The notes: generated by a model not told the origin, from the sequence alone. 64,000 bases of DNA from Candidatus Paceibacterota bacterium (GCA_035452965.1 DAOTCE010000007.1:105194-169193); one strand, 5' to 3'. Counted from the stretch's first letter, positions 35,501 to 43,815 are shown. A program made the numbers and translations.

Positions 35501-36883
35501 ATGAACGACAAAAAGAGCCCTTTGGGCGATGCGTGCCTGGTGTTGATCCCCAATAGCCAGCACAGGCTGGTTCCCGTGCTGACGCTCGTGATGCTGGCCC
35601 TGGGCGTGGCGATGGCGCAAGCCGACTGGCCGGAATTCCGCGGGCCGTGGGGCAATGGCCACGCGTCGGCCCCGGGCGACAACCAGAGCCACGGCCTGCC
35701 TCTAAGCTGGAGCGAGACCAACAACATCAAATGGAAGACGGAGATTCCCCACCGCGGCTGGTCCACACCGGTGGTACTGGGAGGCCAGGTTTGGATTACC
35801 ACAGCGACCGTCGAAGGCCATGATTTCTTTGCCATCGGCCTGGACGCCAATACCGGTCGCATTCTCTTCAATGAAAAGGTCTTCCACAGCGACGATCCCG
35901 AACCGCTCGGCAACGGCGCCTCCATGAACTGCTACGCGACCCCTTCGCCGGTAATCGAACCGGGGCGGGTCTATGTTCACTTCGGCAGCTTCGGCACCGC
36001 TTGCCTCGACACCCGCACCGGCAAGACCCTCTGGAAACGTGAGGACCTGCCCTGCCGCCATTACCGCGGCCCTTCCTCCTCCCCCATTGCCTTCCAGGAT
36101 CTGCTGATACTCACCTTCGACGGCGCCAACCTGCAATACCATGTCGCTCTCAACAAGGAAACCGGCAAGACTGTCTGGAAGACGGACCGTTCCGCCGCTT
36201 GGAATGACGAGAACGTGCCCGGCCAGATGGCCCGCGAAGGCGATCACCGCAAAGCACATGGCACCCCTTTGATCGTCACCGATGCCGGCAGACCCCTCAT
36301 GCTTAGTGCCGGCGCCAAGGCAGCCTACGGCTACGACCCGCGGACCGGTCGGGAACTGTGGAAGGTTTGCTATAACGATTACTCCACCGCCCCCCGCCCG
36401 CTCTTCGACGGTGGAATGGCGTATTTTGTCACTGGCCTATCTACGAAGGAACTATGGGCCGTCAAAACCGATGGCCAGGGCGATGTGACTGACACCGGCG
36501 TAGCCTGGAAGTTCAAGACGCACGTCGGCATCTACGCCTCGCCGCTGCTGGTGGACGGCCTGATCTACACCGCCGCCGCGGAGAACTACGTGACCTGTCT
36601 CGAAGCAGCTACCGGACAACTCGTGTGGACTGGGAGGATCAACGGTAAACACGCAGCCTCGCCGGTTTACGCCGATGGCCGGCTCTATTTCTTCAGTCAG
36701 CAGGGCACGACCACCGTGCTCCGCCCTGGCCGCACCTTCGAGGTCCTGGCAACCAGCACCCTCGCGGACGGCTTCATGGCTTCGCCCGCTGTATCCGGCA
36801 AGGCGTTCTTCCTCAGGACCAAGACGCACCTCTACCGTGTTGAGTCCCCAGCGTCCGCTAAGAGCACCGCAGAGTTTCGGTAG
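35501..36883 (+). CDS. Exported PQQ-type beta-propeller protein
   Basis: 460-residue periplasmic or outer-membrane-associated protein. A signal peptide spans about residues 21-42, then DWPEFRGPWGNGHA opens the fold. Several propeller blades with the pattern 'LD..TG...W' are visible (ACLDTRTGKTLWKRE, VALNKETGKTVWKTD, YGYDPRTGRELWKVC, CLEAATGQLVWTGR). This 'PQQ-binding-like repeat' architecture, also seen in BamB, is very common in Planctomycetes and Verrucomicrobia and usually has no bound PQQ. The function is unknown. It converges with the oxidoreductase gene. Confidence 0.85.
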   Translation: MNDKKSPLGDACLVLIPNSQHRLVPVLTLVMLALGVAMAQADWPEFRGPWGNGHASAPGDNQSHGLPLSWSETNNIKWKTEIPHRGWSTPVVLGGQVWITTATVEGHDFFAIGLDANTGRILFNEKVFHSDDPEPLGNGASMNCYATPSPVIEPGRVYVHFGSFGTACLDTRTGKTLWKREDLPCRHYRGPSSSPIAFQDLLILTFDGANLQYHVALNKETGKTVWKTDRSAAWNDENVPGQMAREGDHRKAHGTPLIVTDAGRPLMLSAGAKAAYGYDPRTGRELWKVCYNDYSTAPRPLFDGGMAYFVTGLSTKELWAVKTDGQGDVTDTGVAWKFKTHVGIYASPLLVDGLIYTAAAENYVTCLEAATGQLVWTGRINGKHAASPVYADGRLYFFSQQGTTTVLRPGRTFEVLATSTLADGFMASPAVSGKAFFLRTKTHLYRVESPASAKSTAEFR

Positions 36884-37014
36884 GCAACCGAAGTCCATCA
36901 CCAACCACTTCTGTCTCGTTGCCGACCTGTATGCCCAGTTGGAATACGGACGGAACAAGATCGGTTTTGATTACAACTGGGGAAGACGATCTGCGGACAA
37001 GACCCGAGCAAGCC

Positions 37015-38409
37015 CTACGCTTGCCACGGCTCGCGCCGAGCGCGTGAGAGCAGGCGATTTGCCTCCTCATCGCCAATGAACACTTCCTTGGCCGGATCCC
37101 ACCGCAAGCCGCGTCCGAGTTGGTAGGCCATGGCCACCACGTGCCCGAGGGAAGCCGAGCGGTGGCCGATCTCCTCATGTGCACTCGGCTGCCCGCACGA
37201 ACGAATACACTCGAACCAATTCGCGTGATGATTGTTGGCACCGATGTTCACCTGGCGCGTGCACAAGCGCATCTCGCGCAGAATTTCTTCCGGGCCGCCC
37301 TCCACCGGACCGCCGCCGGACATCGAGGTCAGCCAACCGCGTTCGCCGACAAACAACCCGCCAAACAGCCCTTCCAGCCGCGCTTGGTCCGGGACCGCCT
37401 TGTAGAGTTCCTTCACCTGCCCCCAATGCTCCACGTGATGCAGCAACACGCCGTTGGCGTAGCGGCAGGTCAGAGTTGGAAACTGCCCGCTTCCGGGATG
37501 AATGATCTCCACCGGACCGCTGGTCTCCATGCCAATGGCGTATTGAATCACATCCGCCGCGTGCGAGTGGTAGTTGGTAACCGCGCCCGCGCCAAAGGCG
37601 TTGCAGAACGTCCAAGGCACCACGCCGGGAATCGGGTTGCGGTGGTAGGCCGAGTTGTAAGGACGCCACGAAGCGGGGCCAACCCAAAGGTCCCAATCCA
37701 ATCCCTCCGGAGTCGTCTCCGCCGGCAGTGCCGGATCGAGCGGCACGTAGGAGTTGCCCATTTTCGGAACCGACATCTTCATCCAGATGGTAAAGACCGA
37801 TTTCACCTTGCCCACCCCCCCGTCGCGCACAAATTGGCACACCTGCCGGATGGTAGGAATCGAGCGATACTGTGTCCCCGTCTGGAAGACGCGCGCGTAG
37901 CGGCGGACGGTCTCCACCATCTCACGACCTTCGCGAATGGTGAGCGACACCGGCTTCTCGCAATAGACATGCTTGCCCGCCTGCGCGGCGTGAATTGCCT
38001 GCAAAGCGTGCCAGTGATCCGGCGTAACGATGACCGCGGCATCAATCTCAGACTGCGCCAGCAGTTGCCGGTAATCGCTGATGCCCGAGCAGCCTCGAAA
38101 CGTCCCCGCACTGCGCTGCGCCGCGCAAATTTCGTTCACGTGATGCACGCCGTAATCGCGCCGCTGTCGGTCGGGATCGCATACGGCGACCAACTGCGCC
38201 TGCCTGCCTCCCGCCAGAATGCGCAGATGCCCGTTCCCCATCGCGCCCAGACCGATCAGCCCGACATTGATGCGCTCGCTGGGCGCCACCCTGCCATTTC
38301 GACCGTAAACCGATGCCGGGACGATGCAGGGCAACCCCACCAGCGAAGCGGCGGCACTGAGCTTGAGGAAGGTGCGGCGCGTCAGGGTCACTCTCGAATG
38401 CCGATGCAT
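37015..38409 (-). CDS. Tat-exported Gfo/Idh/MocA-family oxidoreductase
   Basis: 464-residue NAD(P)-dependent sugar oxidoreductase-like protein. The twin-arginine signal is LTRRTFLKLSAAASLVG, then comes the Rossmann motif INVGLIGLGAMGNGH and the catalytic HVYCEKPVSLT (Lys of the EKP motif). DHWHALQAIHAAQAGKH and AGAVTNYHSHAADVIQYAIG are typical of the exported Verrucomicrobia/Planctomycetes group. ATG at 38409 has a good ribosome-binding site (GGAGGG about 10 bases upstream) and follows the ThuA/isomerase stop by 7 bases, so the two form one operon for catabolism or modification of a sugar. The substrate is unknown. Confidence 0.92.
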   Translation of the reverse strand: MHRHSRVTLTRRTFLKLSAAASLVGLPCIVPASVYGRNGRVAPSERINVGLIGLGAMGNGHLRILAGGRQAQLVAVCDPDRQRRDYGVHHVNEICAAQRSAGTFRGCSGISDYRQLLAQSEIDAAVIVTPDHWHALQAIHAAQAGKHVYCEKPVSLTIREGREMVETVRRYARVFQTGTQYRSIPTIRQVCQFVRDGGVGKVKSVFTIWMKMSVPKMGNSYVPLDPALPAETTPEGLDWDLWVGPASWRPYNSAYHRNPIPGVVPWTFCNAFGAGAVTNYHSHAADVIQYAIGMETSGPVEIIHPGSGQFPTLTCRYANGVLLHHVEHWGQVKELYKAVPDQARLEGLFGGLFVGERGWLTSMSGGGPVEGGPEEILREMRLCTRQVNIGANNHHANWFECIRSCGQPSAHEEIGHRSASLGHVVAMAYQLGRGLRWDPAKEVFIGDEEANRLLSRARREPWQA

Positions 38410-38416
38410 CTGGTGA

Positions 38417-40183
38417 TTACCCTCCAGTCGCGATGTCAAGGCTCGCCTGGTTGAAAAACTCGATGCACTTGGCGATATCAGGCATGGATTCCAGCCAGTT
38501 GTGAGAGTACTCCAACCCGAACATCGTAGGCCGGATGTTCAGGCGGTGAAGCTCCTTTAAAAAGGCCGCGGTTTCTCCAATACCGGTGCCCCAAGGCACG
38601 TCGTGGCCCTCCGGGCCGCGCGCGTGGAGATCGTGCACCTGTACCGTGATCAACCGGTCCTTCAACTGCCGCGCTGCCTGAATCGGATCAACGCCACCGC
38701 GCATCCAGTAGCCAAGGTCCGCGCAGGCTCCGAGGCGCTTGCTGCGCCCCTCGCACACCTTCAGGATGCCGGCCGGGTTCCAGTAAAACGGCGAGGCCTT
38801 CGCGTCGTGATTGTGCAGCGCAACGTTGATGTCGTAGGCGTCGCAGAACTTCTCGATCGTCCCGAGCGCCTCAGGTTTGGGCTCGGACATGAACGTCTCG
38901 ATACCGATCTTGCGCCCGAACTCGAACACCCTCCGGCACCCGGCTTCGTCCCCTGGGATGTCCTGGATGTAATAAGTGAGCAAACGCACGCCCGCGGCAT
39001 CCAGCTTGAACCGGATTTGGCGCAACTCGTCATCGGATAGCCCAGGCTCCAGGTTCTTTGGAATGCTGTTGCTGACCTTCTGGAAGCTTAGCCCGCCCAT
39101 GAACGGCAGGCCCAGCGCGGACGTCTTCTCGATCGCCTCAAACAAAGAGAACTTGTGGAAGGTGTAAGCCTCGATACCGAGTCGCCAGCCAATTCTCTCC
39201 TGCGCTCGAATCGCCGGCGTCAGCATGGCGCTCGGGATGGTTGGCGCCGCGAGATCTCCCAGGATAAACTGAGCCGCCGCCAGGTAAAACGAGAGCAGCT
39301 TCGGGTCGCGAAACACCTGCGGGTTGTGCGCAATGGTGCAGTAGAACGTCCGGCCCCGGCCATAGTTGCGCGCCCAGGCCAGCGCAAAGTCGTTATCCGC
39401 CCGCTCCGGCCTGGTAAACCGCGGATCTTGATTGAAGTCAGTCTTGTCCGTGTCAATGCTCAGCAGCACGCGAAGGCGCTTCCGGGAATACGGCTCGTGC
39501 ACCCGGAAGAACTCGTCCCGGTAATCGAAACCCCGGCCGCCGAAGGCCTGGTTGATCGGGTGCCCGGGGTCGTCGAGCTTGATGAACACATGCTCGTTGT
39601 TCGCGCGGTGGTTCGCCCCCCGCGCGCCGATCATCAGCCCGAACTCCGGCCAATCCTCCACCGCACCCGGCCACTGGGTAAACGCCACCGAGGTTCCGTG
39701 CACTCCCATCATCCCGCCGCCGCCATAAACAAAATCCGCCAGGCTCTGCCGCAATGCCGCGTCGGTAAAGAGGTTGCCGACGCAGTTGTTGAAAAACACG
39801 CCGTCAAACTGCCGCAGGCTCTCGGGCCGAAACACCTCCTGGTCCCGGCTCACGACCGTGTCGAACGCCCCCGTCCTGCGCCCCATCAACTCGAACGCGA
39901 GATTGGCCGTAGGAATAGAACTGTGTCCGCCGTAATTAACATTACCATCGAAAATCAACAGCTTGCGAGGCTTCCGGGGCGCCGCCGAAGCGCGCGCGGG
40001 GATTGCCGCCTCCACCAATTCGCGCTCGGTCTTCACCGCCCCGCTCGGGGCCGCACGGACAACCGCCGGGGCGCAGGTGAGCGCGAGCGCGCCGGCACCG
40101 GCACGCGAAAGGAAGGCGCGCCGCGTCACCCGAAGCACGGGCTCAGCGGGGACCGGATCACGAGGCTTGCGGTCAATGTGCAT
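38417..40183 (-). CDS. Tat-exported ThuA domain fused to a xylose-isomerase-like TIM barrel
   Basis: 588-residue two-domain protein. A twin-arginine signal (VTRRAFLSRAGAGALALTC) is followed by a ThuA/trehalose-utilisation domain (about residues 70-310: KLLIFDGNVNYGGHSS, GVFFNNCVGNLFTD, GGGGMMGVHGTS, RTFYCTIAHNPQ) and a sugar isomerase/epimerase-like TIM barrel (about 330-580: LGIEAYTFHKFSLFEAIE, INVALHNHDAKASPFYW, LGACADLGYWMRGG, VQVHDLHARGP). The two domains usually sit on separate proteins; here they are fused. ATG at 40183. It is the first gene of the operon with the Gfo/Idh oxidoreductase, so a periplasmic sugar pathway is inferred. A tandem palindromic motif lies 48 bases upstream. Confidence 0.85.
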   Translation of the reverse strand: MHIDRKPRDPVPAEPVLRVTRRAFLSRAGAGALALTCAPAVVRAAPSGAVKTERELVEAAIPARASAAPRKPRKLLIFDGNVNYGGHSSIPTANLAFELMGRRTGAFDTVVSRDQEVFRPESLRQFDGVFFNNCVGNLFTDAALRQSLADFVYGGGGMMGVHGTSVAFTQWPGAVEDWPEFGLMIGARGANHRANNEHVFIKLDDPGHPINQAFGGRGFDYRDEFFRVHEPYSRKRLRVLLSIDTDKTDFNQDPRFTRPERADNDFALAWARNYGRGRTFYCTIAHNPQVFRDPKLLSFYLAAAQFILGDLAAPTIPSAMLTPAIRAQERIGWRLGIEAYTFHKFSLFEAIEKTSALGLPFMGGLSFQKVSNSIPKNLEPGLSDDELRQIRFKLDAAGVRLLTYYIQDIPGDEAGCRRVFEFGRKIGIETFMSEPKPEALGTIEKFCDAYDINVALHNHDAKASPFYWNPAGILKVCEGRSKRLGACADLGYWMRGGVDPIQAARQLKDRLITVQVHDLHARGPEGHDVPWGTGIGETAAFLKELHRLNIRPTMFGLEYSHNWLESMPDIAKCIEFFNQASLDIATGG

Positions 40184-40230
40184 CTTACGGCAGCGCTGCG
40201 GAGATTGTGCGCATTACCACTTGAGGGTCA

Positions 40231-40258
40231 AGGACAACTGTCCAGGACAACTGTCCTG
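40231..40258. promoter_or_regulatory. Tandem 13-bp operator-like repeat upstream of the sugar operon
   Basis: AGGACAACTGTCC occurs twice head to tail (40231-40243 and 40244-40256). Each unit is itself a near-palindrome (GGACA AC TGTCC), and the second extends to CAGGACA AC TGTCCTG. It lies 48 bases upstream of the ThuA/isomerase start, a good position for a regulator-binding site. Confidence 0.6.
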
Positions 40259-40379
40259 GAGAACTTCATCGCTTCTCTTGGCGATAAGCAGCCGCGGCGA
40301 AAATGCTTGCGCCTGTCCGTCATTCATGCGAAATAAAGCCGCGTGCTGACTCAGCACAGCGCACTGCAAGAGTGCCGGG

Positions 40380-40419
<40 letters not shown>

Positions 40420-40546
40420 TGCATCATGGGCTTTTCCCGCAGTTTTCCAAATGTGGACACCCTTGGACGGTCTTTGCCTTGCCTGTGATTCTTAACGGCG
40501 AGCCTTGGACATGGCGGGACACGTTTGGGCGGGTTTCCCTGCCTCT

Positions 40547-40568
40547 AGTATCAAACGGCAGTATCAAA
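40547..40568 (+). repeat. Left pair of 13-bp-spaced AGTATCAAA repeats
   Basis: AGTATCAAA at 40547-40555 and again at 40560-40568, starting 13 bases apart. A matching pair with the same spacing and orientation is near the right end (45026-45047). Likely integrase arm-type sites. Confidence 0.65.
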
Positions 40569-40636
40569 TGACCTACCGCCAATCAAAACCGCCTATACCG
40601 CACTCCTGCGTGATTGCTGCCCACAAATCCAGACAA

Positions 40637-40930
40637 TCAAACCTCCCGCCCTGGGCGAGGTGGTTTTCCTCTCCGTTTGGACGGGAGACGCTTAGGGAAG
40701 TGCGTTTTCGGTATTTCTGGCCCAAGAAGTTCATGCACTTCAATTCCGTATGCCGTTGCCAACCGCTCCAAACTGGACAGGCGCAAATCACACTTTCGGC
40801 CAATTTCGATAAGCTGGTAGAACTTGTAAGAAAAACCAGAAAGCTCGGAAAACTGCTCTTGTGTAATCCCGTGCAGTTTCCTCAGCTCGCGCAATCTCGA
40901 AATCAGCCGTTTGCGGATGCAGTCTGGCAC
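40637..40930 (-). CDS. XRE-family helix-turn-helix protein
   Basis: 97-residue DNA-binding protein. The HTH reads LRELRKLHGITQEQFSELSG then FYQLIEIGRK and LERLATAYGIEVHELLG, a typical Cro/CI-type fold in residues 10-70, followed by a basic tail (PKRLPSKRRGKPPRPGREV). The start is GTG at 40930, the only start codon after the preceding in-frame stop. It probably controls the element's own genes. The divergent gap to the PEP-CTERM gene (40931-41066) holds an inverted repeat AAAACAC/GTGTTTT (40960-40966, 40980-40986) that could be its operator. Confidence 0.85.
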   Translation of the reverse strand: MPDCIRKRLISRLRELRKLHGITQEQFSELSGFSYKFYQLIEIGRKCDLRLSSLERLATAYGIEVHELLGPEIPKTHFPKRLPSKRRGKPPRPGREV

Positions 40931-41066
40931 CTTGCCAGCATGTCATTGCCCGATTAGCCAAAACACCCACCTCTCGTAAGTGTTTTTCGTTTGCAGGGTG
41001 TGCGGAATCCTGCTTAAATCGCGTCAATGGGAATAATTGATTCAAGACGATAACGGAGAACTATTT

Positions 41067-41744
41067 ATGAAACAAATCACTCATTTTTATGGTCTATTAG
41101 CAGCGGCCTTGGCAGTTGTGGCGGTGAACGCTGTTTTGCCACAGGCCAAAGCGTATGATTTCCAATACGGTTTTGTGGATGTCTATTCGCCAAACGCTTT
41201 GGACTACGTTGTGGGGCAGGTCAATATTCAACGGCGTTCCGAAATGCCCGACCCGCAAAATGGCATTTCGTATTGGCATCCCATCGCCAACGGAACAGAA
41301 GCGAGACTGACGTTACAGTTCACGTTCCCACGGCCCACAACGGAGATTTCTTTGCATTCAGGTATTGGGGCATGGAATTTCGGTGGAGGGAACTTTGGGA
41401 GTGGCTCTCTGTGGGCTTCCAAGAATGGAAGTGATTGGATTCTTCTTCTGGATGGCCCAACTCCGCCTGGCATTGATGCAGGTTATCATTATGACCAAAA
41501 CCTTCCTGACTCGCTGATAGGCGAATCAGAAATTTGGATTCAAGCACGGCTGAATACCTCTGGCTGGAACATCATGGCACAATTTGCTCGGCAAGACACC
41601 AGATACTACAATTACAATGTTTTCGAGCTTGACGCAAATCTTGTCACTATTCCCGAACCATCGTCTGCTCTGCTTACACTTGGCGGTCTTGTTCTGCTTG
41701 TGCTGTGCCGATTAACCCCGAGGGGAATCAGAAGAAAGCCTTGA
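41067..41744 (+). CDS. PEP-CTERM sorting-domain protein (element cargo)
   Basis: 225-residue exported protein with an N-terminal signal peptide (ending ...LPQAKA) and a canonical PEP-CTERM tail: IPEPSSALLTLGGLVLLVLC followed by a basic end (RLTPRGIRRKP). Such tails are recognised by exosortase. The mature part (QYGFVDVYSPNALDYVVGQ ... LWASKNGSDWILLLDG) is beta-rich and resembles short secreted surface proteins; no enzyme motif is visible. ATG at 41067 follows GGAG by a suitable distance; ten open codons upstream were dropped. It lies inside the integrated element, so it relies on the host exosortase. Confidence 0.85.
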   Translation: MKQITHFYGLLAAALAVVAVNAVLPQAKAYDFQYGFVDVYSPNALDYVVGQVNIQRRSEMPDPQNGISYWHPIANGTEARLTLQFTFPRPTTEISLHSGIGAWNFGGGNFGSGSLWASKNGSDWILLLDGPTPPGIDAGYHYDQNLPDSLIGESEIWIQARLNTSGWNIMAQFARQDTRYYNYNVFELDANLVTIPEPSSALLTLGGLVLLVLCRLTPRGIRRKP

Positions 41745-41781
41745 ACCGCCCAGACTGCCATTGCGACAGCCGAGGGGTCAT

Positions 41782-41928
41782 ATGTCAAGAGACTCAGGGC
41801 TTTGGCAAGACATCAAAGAAAAGTGGAATAATCCCTCCAGCAAATCATCGAGTTGCTGTAGCGGATGCTTCTTGCTGTTTCTTGCTGCAATAGTCCTAGC
41901 TATTCTCGTTGCCATGTTTGGTGGGTGA
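41782..41928 (+). CDS. 48-aa single-span membrane protein (element cargo)
   Basis: Short reading frame with a strong ribosome-binding site (GAGGGG, then 4 bases, then ATG). The protein begins MSRDSGLWQDIKEKWNNPSS, has a Cys-rich KSSSCCSGC segment and ends in one hydrophobic helix (FLLFLAAIVLAILVAMFGG). It has no cleavable signal; the N-terminus is likely cytoplasmic. I do not recognise a family. It lies between the PEP-CTERM gene and an unknown gene on the same strand and may be co-transcribed with them. Confidence 0.65.
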   Translation: MSRDSGLWQDIKEKWNNPSSKSSSCCSGCFLLFLAAIVLAILVAMFGG

Positions 41929-42015
41929 CAATGACGGCAAATATGCCTTCCAAACGGAGAGGGAGCATCACCCGCGCAACATATACGGGCGCACAAGAAA
42001 CCACCTGCTAGTTGG

Positions 42016-42369
42016 ATGAGTTACTGCATAGAAACGGCTGAATCAGACAAAGGCAAGGCAGACATCCTGCTTCGCAAATACCCCTCACAGGTTACCGAGT
42101 GGCCAAGCGAACCATCATTCGATGACACTGGAAGAACCGTGAACGTCTGTGTCGTTGATAATGGGCCTTTCGAGGCTGCGGCTATTGCCTACAGTGAGCG
42201 TGAAATGGCCGAATTCATGTGCGACCCGCATGACAGACGACCACGACGTTGGTTAAGAGTGGACCGTAACTTAGTTGTGAGTCTCAATCCAGATGTTGAG
42301 TCATTGCTGGTTAAAGTGGGCAAGAAAGACGAGATAGAGCCAATCACATCTGAGCGGCGGCTTGCTTAA
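42016..42369 (+). CDS. Unknown 117-aa protein of the element
   Basis: Hypothetical soluble protein with no family that I recognise. It starts MSYCIETAESDKGKADILL and includes TVNVCVVDNGPFEAAAIAY, REMAEFMCDPHDRRPRRWL and VDRNLVVSLNPDVESLLVK. Balanced amino-acid use suggests a real gene, although the ribosome-binding site is weak. It converges with the Rep gene, ending 6 bases from its stop. An alpha/beta fold is plausible. Confidence 0.6.
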   Translation: MSYCIETAESDKGKADILLRKYPSQVTEWPSEPSFDDTGRTVNVCVVDNGPFEAAAIAYSEREMAEFMCDPHDRRPRRWLRVDRNLVVSLNPDVESLLVKVGKKDEIEPITSERRLA

Positions 42370-42375
42370 CTTCCA

Positions 42376-43137
42376 TCAAATGGTGTTTGCCTCTGAATCA
42401 ATCTTCCGATTTAGCCACTCCCTGTAATCCCTATCGGGGCAGTTCCTAACCCCCGTCTGCCCGTCCTTAAACTTACGCCAGCTTTCGCCCCTCGCCTCTA
42501 CCGTGGTGCGAAGCTCCCGCAGCTTGGCCTTGCCGTAATACTGTGGCCCGTGCTTCGTCCAATCGTTGTAAAACTTCACGGGCCTGTAGTCGTCCAAGTG
42601 AGGAAAGCAGAACCGTATCGCCGCCCGAATCTCTCGGTTTGTCACTGGTGATGACTGTGCGGCCATGAGCTTCTTGTTGCGTTTCCCGTGCCAGAGAACC
42701 TGGCCCCGTTCCCTCTGAGTTGCCAGCGGGACAACCTCGCGGAGGATATACCGCAGAAGTGTCAATTCCTTTTTCCAAAGAGTGATTCTGTTCGCCTGTC
42801 GAACGACGGCCCCGCCAGTGAGCCTGTGCCAGTGCTTGAACACCGTAGCGCCGAAGTTTTTAATCAGGGCTTCGGGAGTCTCGGGCTGAGGCGGATAAAA
42901 CAAAAAGACCACATGGAAGTGAATCCGCTTGTTGGCATGGCCCTGCTCGGTAAACAGGGACACCATGTAGAATTGCTTGTGCAACACGTCCAGAAGGCTC
43001 GCCAAGGCATTTTTCGCCGCAAGGCGGTCTGTCATGGCCCCTCTAAACGTAAGAACCTGGTGAAAGCAAAAAGGCGTGTCCCTTAGTTCAAGGAACTGCT
43101 TCACAAAACGCCTAACGCTTTCGAGCGAACATCGCAT
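42376..43137 (-). CDS. HUH rolling-circle replication initiator-like protein
   Basis: 253-residue protein with the features of single-Tyr HUH endonucleases that nick one strand to start rolling-circle replication. The HUH motif is RIHFHVVFLFY (His73-Phe-His75), preceded by a possible metal-binding Glu in FTEQGHANK, and the candidate nucleophile is Tyr130 in LTLLRYILREV. It resembles Rep proteins of small plasmids and ssDNA phages. ATG at 43137 has GGA 5 bases upstream. It is divergent from the HTH gene, with a 405-base control region between them that could hold the nick site. Confidence 0.75.
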   Translation of the reverse strand: MRCSLESVRRFVKQFLELRDTPFCFHQVLTFRGAMTDRLAAKNALASLLDVLHKQFYMVSLFTEQGHANKRIHFHVVFLFYPPQPETPEALIKNFGATVFKHWHRLTGGAVVRQANRITLWKKELTLLRYILREVVPLATQRERGQVLWHGKRNKKLMAAQSSPVTNREIRAAIRFCFPHLDDYRPVKFYNDWTKHGPQYYGKAKLRELRTTVEARGESWRKFKDGQTGVRNCPDRDYREWLNRKIDSEANTI

Positions 43138-43542
43138 GTTCCTGTACAGCTAATAAGAATAAAGAACCTGTCCAAGCTGGAAATTGATGGTAGAGTTGAA
43201 GCCCCGCATCAAATGAGCGTGGAACGACGCTCGCTTGTGCGCCTTGCCACGATACCTTTTCCAAACGGTGCGTTTTTTGGGGGAGAAATAATTCTGACCC
43301 TGCCCTGGCCCTTCCTAAACGTCGCATCCCCAAATAAACCATAAATCAAGGGCCTCCTTGTGGACTTCCCAGACGCCCTTTCCAACTGCCTTTTCCAATT
43401 ACCCCCCTACCCCCCATAAGTCCTATTTGTCACAGATAAAATAACTTTAATATATGGTGGGGCTTTCAGACGGCGGGGAGAGTCTCACAATTAACTTAGC
43501 AATCATTGCTAGTCTGACTAGCAGCATAGGAAAGGAAAGCTG
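43138..43542. other. Control region between Rep and the HTH gene
   Basis: 405 bases without a gene. It contains an AT-rich part (about 43430-43460), runs of C around 43402-43418, a perfect 17-bp palindrome (43507-43523) and a strong ribosome-binding site for the HTH gene. It is a natural place for the element's replication origin and divergent promoters, but no nick-site consensus was recognised. Confidence 0.5.
43507..43523. promoter_or_regulatory. Perfect palindrome, operator candidate
   Basis: TGCTAGTCTGACTAGCA is two 8-bp half sites around a central T. It lies 20 bases upstream of TTGACA (43543-43548), a consensus -35 element that overlaps the putative TTG start of the HTH gene; a weak -10 (CATGAT, 43567-43572) follows 18 bases later. 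A repressor bound here could control the HTH gene and perhaps Rep. Confidence 0.55.
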
Positions 43543-43809
43543 TTGACAATACACCCAAAGGCGTTGCATGATGGCACTATGGGCAGCACTAATTCTCAAC
43601 AGAAGGAAAAGCATGAGTCTTTGAATCTGTCTGGCAACTCACCTTATACAATAGACGAAGCAGCCAACGTGCTACGCATGAGCACAAAATCTGTGCGCCG
43701 TCAGATTGACAGAGGCAACCTGAGAAGGTGCAAGGCGTTTGGCCGTGTGCTGATTCCCCGCAAAGACGTTGACACGTTCATTGAAAAGTTTTCCTCCTTT
43801 GCTTGCTGA
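43543..43809 (+). CDS. Excisionase-like helix-turn-helix protein
   Basis: 88-residue DNA-binding protein of the MerR-like/excisionase type (HTH_17). The domain reads YTIDEAANVLRMSTKSVRRQ then IDRGNLRRCKAFGRVLIPRK and DVDTFIEKFSSFAC, at residues 34-88. TTG at 43543 has an ideal ribosome-binding site (AGGAAAGGAAAG, 6 bases between GGA and the start); ATG at 43579 is the alternative and would give 76 residues. It lies beside the convergent integrase gene and probably acts as recombination directionality factor or regulator. Confidence 0.72.
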   Translation: MTIHPKALHDGTMGSTNSQQKEKHESLNLSGNSPYTIDEAANVLRMSTKSVRRQIDRGNLRRCKAFGRVLIPRKDVDTFIEKFSSFAC

Positions 43810-43815
43810 CGCAGA

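Noticed and set aside
37120..40336. Long plus-strand frames opposite the Gfo/Idh and ThuA genes
   Set aside because: Both are antisense shadows; the minus strand has Tat signals, Rossmann motif and catalytic residues.
43112..43342. 76-codon minus-strand frame upstream of Rep
   Set aside because: Overlaps the Rep start in another frame, has no ribosome-binding site and lacks protein-like composition.
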